Shown here: piece after piece, positions 1 to 11,985 of the stretch | How the letters are laid out: each line of letters opens with the position of its first letter | Numbering within the stretch: the first letter of the stretch is position 1 | Assembly: GCA_007258455.2 (NCBI GenBank) | Contig: VDFB02262648.1 | Span: 310,001 to 374,000, forward strand | Direction of reading: 5' to 3' | DNA from: Sequoia sempervirens | Taxonomy: Eukaryota > Streptophyta > Pinopsida > Cupressales > Cupressaceae | DNA length: 64,000 nt | The notes under the pieces: generated by a model | Seen by the model: the letters and a program-made list of their open reading frames with translations, nothing else | What the model was told of the DNA's origin: nothing | Database searches by the model: none | Program-made: the position numbers and the translations under genes

Positions 1-1130
1 TTGTCCTTTTGTAATTTTGGGCCTTTGGTTTTCCGCCTTGGGCATTTTCTTTGTCTTGTCAGATGCGTAACTAGGACCAATATCGAACTTGGATTTTCAT
101 CAAAGTTCTAGTCTTCTTCCATTCCTGGTTTCGGTCCTGACAGTTCCTTGGTCTTGAATTTTTGCTCTATCAGATCTGGGTCCGGAGCTAAAGCTGAACT
201 TTGAACTCTTTCTATGTTCCTGGTTCGGGTTCCATCTCGAGTCCGACTCCGCTTTCCTTTTCTCTCTCTTCTTCGTTGGTCATTTTTATTTGGTTTTGTG
301 TCTTGTGCCTTAGGTATTTTCTTTTCGGCCTTAGGCATTTTTCTTTTTGTTTTGGCAAGCCTGAAACTGGAATGAAAACTGAACTTGGAATTCTTTCCAA
401 GTTTTGTTTTCTATTCCCTCCCCGGTCTCGGTTCTGCCTCTTTTATTTTTCTATTTTGCATCTTTAGGTTTTGTTCTGGCGGACCCAGAATTGGAACAGG
501 ACCTGAACCCTGAAACTTTCAAAAGTTTCATGTTCAGATTCTATTTCAATCCTGGTTCTGCATGTCCTATTCTTTTACTTTTTGTCCCCTTTTGTTTGGT
601 CGCGGGGTCTTCTTCTTCCTATCCCCTTTTCTTTTTCGTTCTTTTGGTCGTCTCTTTGTATGTTGTCGGAGGCGGGATCAGGATGGAATTCGAAGTTGAA
701 ACTTTGAAGAAGTTTCAATCTCTGATTTAGTTCCGCCCCCGCCGCCATTGTGTTTCGCCCGAGATCAATTTTTGCTTCGATCCCGCCTGTGTGTGTTTCC
801 GTCTTTTTTTTTCCCTTTGCATTTGGGTTTCTTTCGCGGACATGGAGCCGGAATGAGATCTGAACTTGGAAATGTTGATTATCTCCATGGTTAGTTCCCA
901 TCCCGACTTCGGTCCTGATTCCGATTTCTTTTTGGCCCTGCCCCTGCCAGTTTTGAAGATGGAGGAGTGTCGTTTCAGGGTCGTATTTTGTCTCGATCCT
1001 GGTTCCGCCAAGATTCGTCCAATTTTTCCTCTTGGTCCCAGTTTGGTCTTGGTTCCACCCCCACCAGTTTTGAAGGTAGGTATTGTCTTGGTCCCAATTC
1101 CGCCCTCACCGAAATTTTGTTTCTTTTGAT
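1..1130. repeat. Degenerate T-rich repeat region with recurring 24-nt hairpins
   Basis: The plus strand is rich in pyrimidines and carries an irregularly repeated unit of about 110-190 bp. Each unit has a TCCTGGTTCCG-like stretch, a GGACC..GGA stretch and a GAACTTGGAA-type segment. The last segment begins a short inverted repeat at 85-108, 196-219, 381-404, 503-537 and 696-718; a sixth unit near 862-897 pairs poorly. The last 200 bases (948 and 1065) repeat CCAGTTTTGAAG instead. Overlapping ORFs occur on both strands but have biased composition and no recognisable domain, so I do not call genes. It may be part of a long LTR or a decayed satellite. Confidence 0.5.
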
Positions 1131-1239
1131 AAAATTGAAGGCATGATGAATAATGATATATATTATTTGCCTTTGAGAACTAATGGGGGCATTTGTTTTG
1201 CAGGATCGAGTTATTTATCTGAAGATGTCCCTCAAGTAA

Positions 1240-1640
1240 GTTTCACCAAAGGATGTAAGTTCGGCATGATGTCTGGCCGAAGAAATAAAGTCTTGCCAAC
1301 TCAGAGGGTCTCCACAAGGGGAGGTAACTTTGGCGAGAGGTCTTGCCGACCCGATAGGGTCTTGCCGACATATTTTGTACCCTCGGTGTAGCATGTTGAG
1401 CTTGGTGTAACCTCTTGCCGACCAAGTAAGGTCTCCCCGAAATGAAATAAGCTCTCAGTGAAAGGACGCGACTACGATGTAATATCTCGACGAGGGAAGC
1501 TGGTCTCGCTGACATGGAATGATCTCGGCGTAATTTCTCTCCGACCCTGATAGGGTCTTGCCGAAACAGAATGAGCTTGGGGAGAACGGAGGAGCCCGCC
1601 GTGATGTCTCACTGACCCGATGGTGTCCCACCGACATGTG
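1240..1640. repeat. Short-period degenerate repeat built on GTCTTGCCGA
   Basis: The motif GTCTTGCCGA or a one- to two-base variant recurs at about 1291, 1339, 1360, 1412 and 1556, mixed with GGTCTCC and GACCCGATAGGG segments. The stretch is more GC-rich than its surroundings. No coding signal is convincing. It abuts the repeat at 1-1130 and could belong to the same element. Confidence 0.4.
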
Positions 1641-2460
1641 ATCTGGTGTCAACAAATTTTGACCGCCTGGGACTCCCACATGGAATATGTTCACCCAATC
1701 AAATAGAACTGAAGGTGAACCCTGGGTAGTTTGGCTGATTGGCTACGAACCAAAGGAAGGTCAACAGAATGCAACGGGTGTGGATCCGCTCTATGAAGGA
1801 GCCGATGGAGCAACTCAACAAACACTAGTGTGGGGATCTGATGAAAAGTTTGGTACTGCTTCCAGAAGACAGTCAACGTACAGAAAGATCTAGAGGAGGA
1901 AGAGGGCCGAAGGAGGGAGGACTAAACCGTGAGTCATACTGACAGCTGGGGTCTATTGGAAAAAGAGAGATCAGCATTAATGATGATATTTTAGGGCATT
2001 CAAAGTAGCTTCGCTGAAGTTCAAAGATGGACATGGAGGCCAGAAGTAAAGGCGGTAGTTGCAAAAGATCTGAAGGTTTTCTCCTGGCGGCAATCCTTCA
2101 CCAATAGGGACAGCAGGGATGCGCATTTAATGTAGAACTGACTTTATTCAGAAGATCTGAGAATCGACTCTCCTAGAGGCAGATATTTTGTAAACCCTAG
2201 AAATAGGGGTCAGTGCATTCTTTTGGTACACTTTGTATATATATGGCATTCTTGCCTCTTTCTAGGGTTAGAACTTCTAAAGAGAGATCTGACAGTTAGA
2301 AAATAGTTAGTTGGTAGTTAGCAGAACTAGAAGAGATAGAACTGCATCCTGATTCTTTGTAATAGGAGCTCCTTTTGTCTTCTGAGGATAGGAGTTAGAT
2401 TCAGAATAGTCTATAATGTATTTTTCAAGTTTTCTTAATATAAATGGAAACAATTTAGAG
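1641..2460 (+). other. LTR-like or leader-like region with TATA box
   Basis: A segment near 1645 (TGGTGTCAACAAATTTTGAC) resembles the sequence just after the LTR in some plant Ty3-type elements, but it is not a clear primer site. TATATATA at 2236-2243 is followed by about 200 bases typical of an LTR R/U5 part, with T-rich runs near 2420-2440. The 68-codon ORF at 1687-1893 matches nothing I recognise. I infer a decayed LTR retrotransposon end; no paired LTR or target duplication was found. Confidence 0.3.
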
Positions 2461-5400
2461 TCATGGATTTTCTGTACACTAGTGATTGTGCCAGATGTGT
2501 AAATGTTGCTTATCTATTTCACTAATAGTAGAAGCAACCAGATCTTAATCTACTTCAGATTGTGTTTCAGAATGGTGTTTGTATGCAATTAATCATTTGA
2601 TTTGTGAAATCTTCAAGGAATGAGATGTTATTTTGTGTTTTATTTAAACTAGTAACTAGCAATCTGTTATTAAAATCACCACTGTGGATGAATGCAAATG
2701 TGTGTTAATCACAGGTTGATTTGGTGCTTCAGTTTTAGTTTACAATTCCTTGAAGGATAACTAGTCTGGTTAAATTGGATGAACTATTGTTCTTTTTTGT
2801 TCCAAAGCCCTGATCTATCTTTTGTTGTTTCTTTAAAAACCCCAGTTAGAGTAGGTTTAAATTCATGCTTGATCATAGAACAATCTAGAAGCTCAACACC
2901 AATAGGCCCCTTGAACATTATTATCACATTGACCAATTGAGCAACATCAGTATAGTTGAGAACCAACTACATAGACCTTGGGAGCTAAGATATCCATGTG
3001 ATCATCTTTCTCTTTCAAGAGAAACAGAGTATCAGTATTATGTTTGCATGTTGTTGTGCCACTTGGACAGTCAACAATAAGAAATAAGAAAAAGAAATAA
3101 AATTGGGAAGAATTCCAATTTTAAGTCTTCATAATTCCAAAAATTTTGAACTTCACAAAATAAAACAAATCTTGGCCTTTTATAAGAACAAGGCAACCAA
3201 ATAGTTCCAAAAAAGCACATGAAAGAGAATCAAAGAAATAAATCGTAGAGTAGCACATGGCATATGAAAGTTGGCACAAGAATCTTCTAGAATAAGTCAA
3301 AAGATATTTTGACTTCCTTCAACAACTAAAAAATTTTGGACTCGGGTCCTCAGACACAATCAAGTTATCAAACTAAATTGAATAGGTCATCTGTCAAACC
3401 CTTAAACAAAATGTAGGAACTAGCTAGATATTAGAATGATTAGGTGGATATAGAAATTATAATCTATTAGCCTCGTGTTCCTACCTCCAAGTCGTTGGTT
3501 TAGGAAATATGTGCATGTGGGTGTAACACTTCAAAACTTGGCATTACACCCATCCATCAAGAAAGACCCGGATCCCTGATTCCCCAATTACTTGTACTCC
3601 TTCATTATACGCCTCTCCTACAAAGGAGTTCCCAAAATATGTATCCCAACCTCGGCAACGTTGTTTGATATGCTCGTAACATTAATTTTCTTGACCATCC
3701 ATACCCAAAGCTTTTCCAAAAACTTGTCCCTCCTACACATAAAATTCCACATGTCATTTCCCTTTTAAAACCCATAACAAGAACATTATTAAAATGAAAC
3801 ATTCCTTAACATTAGTTCCTCTGAAACACCAATTTAAAATAATATGCTTTAACATTTTAATGAAATCATTGATATAAAGCAGGTTTCTGGACACTATGCA
3901 CCCAAGAAAAATTGAGTGGCATGTTTAAACAATTGCACACATGCATCGTTTACCTGGGTACCCGACACCCTATTACCCAACTTCCTTCAAAACACTCAAG
4001 GCTCCTTTCGCATTCACCTAAAACAACCATAAAACCCAACCACTACCTTCGTCAATCTTTTCATACTCGCGAGATTTTAACTTGTAGCTACAACATCCTA
4101 CACAACTTTCTCAATGAAATTGTCTCAGTTGCACATCTGGCTCCAAATTTCCTAGAAACTTGACTACTTGAATTCTTAGTAACCTTGTACTTCGACGTGA
4201 ACCATTTTAGGGTCTCTAGTTTTCCCTTATGCTTATCTCTTGAAGCAATTAGCCAACCAAAAACTCTTAGAAGTAAAAAAAAATTCAACTTGGGTCCCCA
4301 AGCCTTGCATTCTTGGGGCGTGTTGTGAGACCACACAACAACTTACAACCAACAAAACTAAATTCAAAAGAAACTTGGGAATCAACCACCTAGAGTAAAT
4401 CAAAGCTTAGACACATTTTCCAAAATAATTCCTTACCCTTACTCAAGATTCTCAGCATAAGGACCACTAAAGAGTACTAGTGTGTGCATTGATTAATTAG
4501 CATCCTAGTGATTCAACCAAAGAAATTAGTCCATTTACATTGAGCTACATAATTTGATCTAATCCTTCTTAGCCAACCTGAACATTTCCTTGTTTCCAAT
4601 CAAGCGTTTATAGCCCCAGCAAGGTTATCTTTGTAATTCCCCCAAATATAGTTCTACTGCCAGTTAGGCATCTATAGCCTCAGTAGAGATATTTGGGTAA
4701 CCTAGAAAGAGTTGAATTTTCTCTTTTGATATTTCTTCAATATTCATTTTTTCATTTGATATTTCGTTGCAAGCTCTTTTGCTTCAACTTGTAGGCAATA
4801 AATCTTGATATTAGGTTGTGAATCACAGTGGTAGGAAAGGAACTACCCTTTGATTTTTCACTCAATGTAAATGTCCTTCACTCCTTTCATCAATCCCTAA
4901 AGATTTACTAAAAAAAAATTCATGTATGTGAGACTCTCCAGCAATATGTTATCACCCTTATACCAATCGTCAAATAATTGTAATTTGTCATTTCATAAAA
5001 AATAGGCATAAGTTAAAATTTAGCTTCAAGCTATTGAATTACCTTGTTACCTCTAAATTTAGAAACCTTTGTTGTCATCCTATCCAATTTTTTATTTCTT
5101 GGCAACCCTCTAAATTAAAGTTTGTTGATAGACTTTGAATTTGGCAACTCCACCCTCAAATTAATGCACTAGTCATGTCACAATGACGCCTTAGATCAAC
5201 ATCATACCTTCATTTAATTCCCACACATGATTACACATTCATTAATTCACCTCAAATTTCTCAATGTCCTGGTGGCTGTCAACTCATTGATCCAACTCTT
5301 CTTCTCAATTTCCCATCTTGATAATTTCATGGAAAATATGACTTGATCAGATGAATTAAAAGGACTACAATTTAATTTTCTAGTCTTGAATCCATCTATT

Positions 5401-8329
5401 TCTCGATCTTCATACATGCAACTCTTAAACAACTATGTACCAACTTCATGATAATTTATTTGATTTAACCTTTAATTTTGAGAAAAGTGTACCTTCTCTA
5501 CCTCAACTTGTGTACCCAAGATTTTCACCTCAAGGCAACTATACACTGTAGATTTCTCACGACTTTCTATAAGTATGAAATTCTCCTCCAAATTTTGCAC
5601 TTTTGTATTCAAGTTTCAGCTCACTTCTCTTTACTTATTCTCATCTAACACCATGAATACTCCCATCTTCCTTACCAATGTCCATCGATAAATTGGATTC
5701 TTGGGAAAAATTACTAGCCAGCAGCTTGGAAAGGTGTTCTTTCTCAAAACATCATCCACCAAGGTGGCCCTATGCTTAGTCATGGGCAAAGAATTTATGA
5801 ATTCAGGGTCTTATTATAGAGTGAATTCCAACTTGGCTTCACACTTCATTGAGCTTCACTATTAGACCTTGGACTCTCTATAGTTGAAGTTCACATTGTT
5901 GCTATGATGATAGTGTGACTGAACTATTATGGGAATTTGGACTCCATTCTGGTAGTTGCCTAACCTGTGGTCAGAATTCTAGCCGCTAAAGAGATCCCTT
6001 AATTTTTGAACCAAGGGGTTGTAGTTCCTCTACTACCTTTCCTTACTGCTCTACACACCCCTGATCTCAATGAAAACATGGACAATGCCTACCTGGGATA
6101 CACACTTCTCATGGATGAGGCGCACCAAATTGAGTGACCAAAAGCCATGTCCCCTGTTTTAGCGATTTCCCTATGAGCGGTCAAACTTTTTTCCTCTTAC
6201 TTTCAACCTTTAAATAATTTTGTATTTCCATGTACACACAGGATTATTACTATCCAATATAATTGAAGTTTTTCTTTTCTCTATTAATATGGCTTCATTT
6301 TGTGTTTCCATTTGTGCATGTATGTGCTTGTTTTGAATGGCGTTTACATTTCTACTTTATGATGAAATGGTTTGCATGGTTCAATTGCAATGCACTCTTA
6401 ATTGGGACAAACTTGCATATTTTACCAGATCTAACCTAAAAAAAAGATGAAAACAACCAAAGCAATCTATCCTAACAAAGCAATTTACCCTAACCTAAAA
6501 CTACCCCCATGGCATGACAACAAGAAAAATGCACCTCACCCTAAAAGAGTCGTGCTAATTTTAACCTTAATTACTAACTCTGCAACACTTTTAGTTTGAA
6601 TTTTAGCAAGTTTATATTTAAATTCACTTAAGTATTCCTTAGATAGCCTACCATAATTATGCATCGTTCCAAGTTTTGTGTACTTAATGAATGAGGATTT
6701 GAAGGCATATTTACCCATGATTTCACTAACATGTATGGAAACAACCTAAATGACAATCGACTGCACACCTCTTTTCCGCTACTTTGAATCCATACCTTCT
6801 CCCAACCTTCACCTTCAAGGCTCAATCATCCTTTGCTCTATTCTGAGAACAGGTATGTTCATTATGAGGTCACTTCTTCCTTCATGGCTACGCTCGCAAC
6901 TTCCCCTAGCTCGAACCATAGCATCAAAATTTAACTCATTAGACAAGATCTCAATATGATTTACATGATTATCAGAGAAGGGGAAAGTAAAAGTCTGATA
7001 CTTTTCCATTTACATAAAATCAAGTGCCACTTCCCTTTTAAATTGTGAATTCACGACTCATGGTGAAATAACAACATCGTCTACTTGTTTCACCAGTTCC
7101 TTCTCTCTACACTTATTCATGTGCGAGGAGCGTGGCAATTTACTTCTTTCAAATTTAGTCTTTAGGTTTCATGTTTCCAAACCCTCAAGAATCTGCTTCT
7201 CTTCCTACAAGACTTTTGGATTTTCCACATAACACTCATAGTTAGCACATCTATCTAATCTATCTTTTGAATCAATAAGGACTCCACTTTCATTAGAACT
7301 ACACATTCTTCCAAGATCTAAACAAAAATATAGTAATTTCTCCCTCCTTTTTGCACTTAAAAAAACTTTAGTTAGCAAGATTACCTTATGAATAACTAGG
7401 CTTACCCTAGTTAAGAAAAATTTATATTCAATTTCACTATGATCAACCATGTTGTGAATTTTGCATTCTATAACCTAACCAACAAAAAAAATCAATAGTG
7501 AGATATTTTTATTAAGGATTTTCTAGAGGACTTCTATCTCTCTTTCACTTTCCATCCTAAGATTTCCCGAACCTCTACAACTTAACCTTATGACCAAGAC
7601 ACCAATGCTAAGCCAAAAAGAAAGGGACAAAGAGTGATCCCTCCTTCTAGTGCTAATTCTGTTGATGCGAGTGTTTCACATGCACACCAATAGGAAGATA
7701 AATTCTCACTCAAAGAATGCGGGAACCTACCTTTCTTGAAAGATCCAGGTTAGGAATACCTAAATCTAAAGGCAATCTCAGTTGATCCCAAGGCTCAGGA
7801 ATGTCAGGTCTTGACGCACTAGGTTCACTCAAGGTTCATTGTGTAAATTAGTTGTTAATCATGAGAGGTATATGGTTTCTTAGGCTTATGGTTGTCCAAA
7901 GGATCATAACAAAGGTTTGGTTGAATCAAGCATGCATCCCTTCACAACTTCATGAAAATAAAATATTTACAAGAAATATTTCATGAACTCAAATTATTTG
8001 CAAAGACTCGGTGGATTTAGCATAAATCGCTTTGTAACTTCATGAATACTAAATATTTGCAAGAATACTTCATAAATTTATCACTTTTAAACATTTTCTA
8101 GAAATATTTAACATCTACTCTAAAGAAAATAACTAAAGATCCTAATATTTAAAGTTCTCCCATCTATTATCCACACATACACCATGAAATAAACTATATC
8201 AAAGCAAACCACCCTATACTTCACTAGATTGCTTCACAACCCGGCATAGAATGATGCAAAATTTTTAAAGAAACATGAGATAATTTAAAACCAAATAGTG
8301 TCAATGTGCACCCAAGTCTGGCGCAGCAC
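2461..8329. other. Anonymous AT-rich DNA, no supported gene
   Basis: Only short, stop-interrupted ORFs are present and none shows a domain I can name. Minus-strand fragments around 3605-4336 might be remnants of an element polyprotein, but I could not match any pol motif. No tRNA, rRNA or clear terminal repeats were seen. Confidence 0.4.
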
Positions 8330-8514
8330 ATAGGATTTTCCAATAGGAACAAACTATTGGTGTAGGTTTTTATTTTCCTAGTGGGTTAATTTATTTTCCC
8401 TTAGTCCTAGGTTTTTCCTACACTTAATTAAGCTTTCTTAGGATATTTAAAGCGAGTTTATTATTTAATAACTAGGAGATAAGTGATGAGGTGTCCCCTT
8501 CCTTAAAGGGTAGA

Positions 8515-8629
8515 ACCACTTTCCACTTTTGGTGGCATCCTCTACTTTTGGTGGTACATCTCCACTTTTTGTGGTTGATTCCAATTGGTTGAATTTTCCA
8601 CCTACCTCCTCTCCTAATTTCTATATAAA
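8515..8629 (+). promoter_or_regulatory. LTR-like promoter: three dyad motifs 19-20 bp apart and a TATA box
   Basis: CCACTTTTGGTGG at 8523-8535, CTACTTTTGGTGG at 8542-8554 and CCACTTTTTGTGG at 8562-8574 are near-identical and partly self-complementary (CCAC...GTGG). They sit 19 and 20 bp apart, about two helical turns. TATATAA follows at 8623-8629. The layout fits upstream activator sites of a retrotransposon LTR. The LTR borders are unknown; a new TGTAATGCCCCG segment begins at 8662. Confidence 0.45.
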
Positions 8630-8661
8630 TTCACTACCTAGCTTGTATTTTCATCCATCCA

Positions 8662-9414
8662 TGTAATGCCCCGCCAAGCAACCCCAAAGGATACTAATAC
8701 ATCTAAAATTTATGGCACCAAATTTTATTTTTTTTAAAAGTACTAACATACATCATAATAATCATATATCACATGATATGAAACTAAACATGAACTACAT
8801 ATAACAAGTCCCTCGGGTTTACATGACTGCATTACTTTTCACAACAACAATATTGCATCACATGAAAGGTAAGTATACACCAGTAACCATAACATGACAT
8901 GAACATGGTCAACACATTAATCAAGGATTACAATATTACAATGCCACTTCCCAACATGAATGGGGAAGATACAATAAAATGGAATGATACATTTGAAATG
9001 GAGGAGTACAAAGCTGCAATACTGGATTCAACTCTAGTTCAACTTAGGAGTCACTACAAGGTACAATTTTTCACTTCTCGATCAATGACTAGGGACCCAA
9101 TGGGGTGCATAGCACGTTCCACCCAACCACGTGGACCTGAAGGCCCACCCCCCATGCTAAGAGATGACAAGAAGGACCCTTACGATAACCATCATACATA
9201 ACAAGGATACAAGACTTCACAACAAGAACCACAATAACATAAGACAATCTCCATCACAAGATATAACCAACACAAGAAGTGCCCAACATAAAGAATAACC
9301 AATAAAGCATCAACATACAAATGCCAACATGTGCTTCCAAAGGCCCAAGAATAACATAGAGGGAAACAAAGCATACTTGGCTGTTAAAGGAAGAGTGTCA
9401 TCACAATTTTGCAT
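8662..9414. other. Repeat-derived DNA beginning TGTAATGCCCCGCC, no gene
   Basis: The TGTAATGCCCCGCC start resembles the 5' edge of some plant LTRs, but no matching CA end or target duplication was identified. The 100-codon ORF at 8899-9201 has no recognisable domain and ordinary composition, and I do not call it a gene. Confidence 0.3.
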
Positions 9415-9734
9415 GGGTTACCCTGGTGAATCTTCCTAGGCCCCGGCCCCCAACTTGGGTTACCCTGGTGACCTCTTACGAAACCCGACCCCACATGCAA
9501 TCCAATGTGGAATCAATTATCTTTCATAAAGACAAGATAATGATCTTGCCATTCCAGGCCTTCTCAACTCATCTCAAGCCCATACAAGCACTTGAGCCAT
9601 GAGTGAGGCATTCACTTATATCTTGTTAATGTGTGATTCTATCCAAAACCCCTAATTAAATATTAACGTTTTCACTTGATTAATAAACTTCCAACGAGTT
9701 ACCCTGGGACCTCTTCTGGGTCTCGGCCCCCATT
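9415..9734 (+). repeat. GC-rich 42-bp repeat, three copies
   Basis: GGTTACCCTGGTGA followed by a CTCTT- and CCCCGGCCCCC-like tail occurs at about 9415-9455 and 9457-9497 in tandem, 42 bp apart, and again at about 9695-9734. The repeats stand out against an AT-rich background. Function unknown; likely part of a retrotransposon LTR or leader. Confidence 0.5.
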
Positions 9735-11775
9735 GAAAGCCACTCCCCCTAGCTATAGAAACCAAAAATCACTAACTGGGTAAGCCAACATGCAGAGCAT
9801 AAAATACCACAAGAACAATCATGTAAAGCGAGGCATACATCATCCTGCATAAAATCTTCATAATGGATCAACTTCCAAGTGTAAGGCTATACCCAAATCA
9901 TCAAAAATCAAGTAAAAGAGCAACAACACACAAGTATACAACATGAAAGCCAATCGTAAAGGGAATTTTCCCCAACCTCTAGATGACTAACAAATCCAAA
10001 ACATAAGGTTTCCCAATTCATCATGGCAACAATATCAAAAACTCAAGAACTAATTCCAATCCAAATTAATGAGTCAAATAATAATAACTCAAATTTTATT
10101 TCTTCTCTAATTTAATTCCTAATATAATTATCTCCATAACCAAATAATTATAAAGCATATAATGTGGAGTGAGTATCGGTATAGATCTAGAATGGGCCTC
10201 CTTAGTATCGAATATCTCTCAAATAGGCGATGGTAAAAGCATCATGGCGTAACTTAAAGTTGAATCTCTTAAGACACCAATATATTGTTATCGAGTTCGC
10301 AGCTTAAGTGAAGATCGTATGGTAATTTTATAAGACATGATAGCAAAGCCTCAAAACTGAAGGTAATAAGGAAATTTTAATAAGGATAGATCAAGAAAAT
10401 TCTATGCGTTTCATACATAATCTAAGAACACAGTAAAGAAAATGTTTTTTGTGAGAAGAAACCTATTTTGGTTGAAAGGATTCAAGAAGGTCTCATATCA
10501 GAGGAAATGAAAGCCACTCAAACATGCATGGAAAGGTATGGGAACATAAACAACGCCTGTGGTTTATTTGCCATAATTCCTTGATAAGAAGGTTTCCTCT
10601 CATGACATGAAATGTCAGAGAGTAATGTGCAAAAGGGAAGGATGGGAATGCAACGTACAAAACAAATCAACACTGTACTTATGCAATATTCCCACCATAT
10701 TGATAATAAACTCAACACTGCATATTACAACTAAAACATATTATGCTCAACTAATGATGTATTTGCGAGAAATCACACCTAGTGCTCTGTATGGCAATAG
10801 AAATCATTAACGAGAACCCAAGAACCTATCAAAAGACTCGTTAGGACAAGAGCACAGATATTTGCAGATTCATTGGGTGAATGGCATGAGAAGAAAGTTT
10901 TAGTTGGAGAGATCTACACCGAAATAACACTAGGAATTTGACAAGGTCAATTTGTGATGAAATCATTGGGAAGTTTCCAAAGATGGCGCTCAGATGATTT
11001 GTTGTAGATGCAGAGAGTAAGCTACTAGAGATGGAGTATTGAAGTCGACAAATCTCATAAAATGTGAAAGCAGCAAGGATGAACCTCTAAGAGAACATGC
11101 ATAGAGGAAGTTTGAAGGCAGATGGTAATGGTTTGCTTATATTAGAATCTTGACGTACATCGTCATTTGCATATATATAGATATAGTAGGAAGCTTCCTC
11201 CCAAAGGAAAAGAACATACATCGGTACAATGCAGAAAGAGAAGACAAGACATCTATTGGTAAGGTAAGTAACAGACAACAATGCGGAGCTCACAACCAAT
11301 AAATGCATAATGCTAATGATTCTGGCATGCATTTTCAACAAAGAGCCCGAAGCTAGCCTATGCATGGTGAAATACAATGGTAGATGTGGCAACTGATAGG
11401 AATGTTGTTAAGCTTAGATAGAAAAGGAGGTGAGATGAGGTAAAGGATAGTGGATCTGCTTAGCTATGGCCTGATACAAAATGGCATATGACTTGGACTA
11501 TACAAAGTGTGAAAGAGAGGACAAGACACCTATGTCGTTTGACAAGCATACAAATAGATGATTTTCTATATGACAAGAAAATAATGAAATGATAATGAGT
11601 TCATTCAGTACTGAATAAAGCAAGGCATAGAGGAAAAGCACAATAACAATGTCGATGTCATTCTCACGAACCATATTCAACAAAATACGAGATAGTTTCA
11701 ATTATTAAACGCTTTGTACAAGAGTTCACAAAAAGAGGAACAATAAAATTGCCTAAAGAGGATGCCAAAATAATT
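9735..11775. other. Anonymous AT-rich DNA, no supported gene
   Basis: Short ORFs on both strands (for example minus 11392-11087) have no recognisable domains. A run of TATA near 11170-11180 is not placed in any clear element. I see no structural RNA. Confidence 0.4.
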
Positions 11776-11985
11776 AGGGAGGTTATTTAGATCTAAATGC
11801 CCTACCATGCTCAAGTGCGCCGCCCTGACAGGTTGACAATGAAATCAGAGAGATTATTTAAACCTTTAAACTTCCTATTAAGTTCAAGTGTCGCAGCTAA
11901 GACATGTTGACAATGGTTTCAGGGAGGCTTCTTAATTCTGTACACTACCTCAACTCTAAATGTTGTACAATGACAGGTTGTCAAG
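11776..11985 (+). repeat. Imperfect 71-74 bp tandem repeat, three units
   Basis: Units start at 11776, 11847 and 11921 with AGGGAGG or AGAGAGA, and the first two run on into TTATTTA. The middle of each contains CTCAAGTGYCGC-like sequence and the end contains GACA-GGTTGACAATG. A further partial unit with GTTATTTAAATCTTTAAACT lies near 12313. Units are diverged, so the array is old. No gene overlaps it. Confidence 0.5.

Noticed and set aside
1..1011. Overlapping ORFs of 60-108 codons on both strands in the T-rich repeat
   Set aside because: Composition is biased, frames overlap on both strands and no domain is seen; they follow from the low frequency of stops in this repeat.
3605..4336. Possible polyprotein remnant on the minus strand
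   Set aside because: Joined frames gave no integrase, reverse transcriptase or gag motif.
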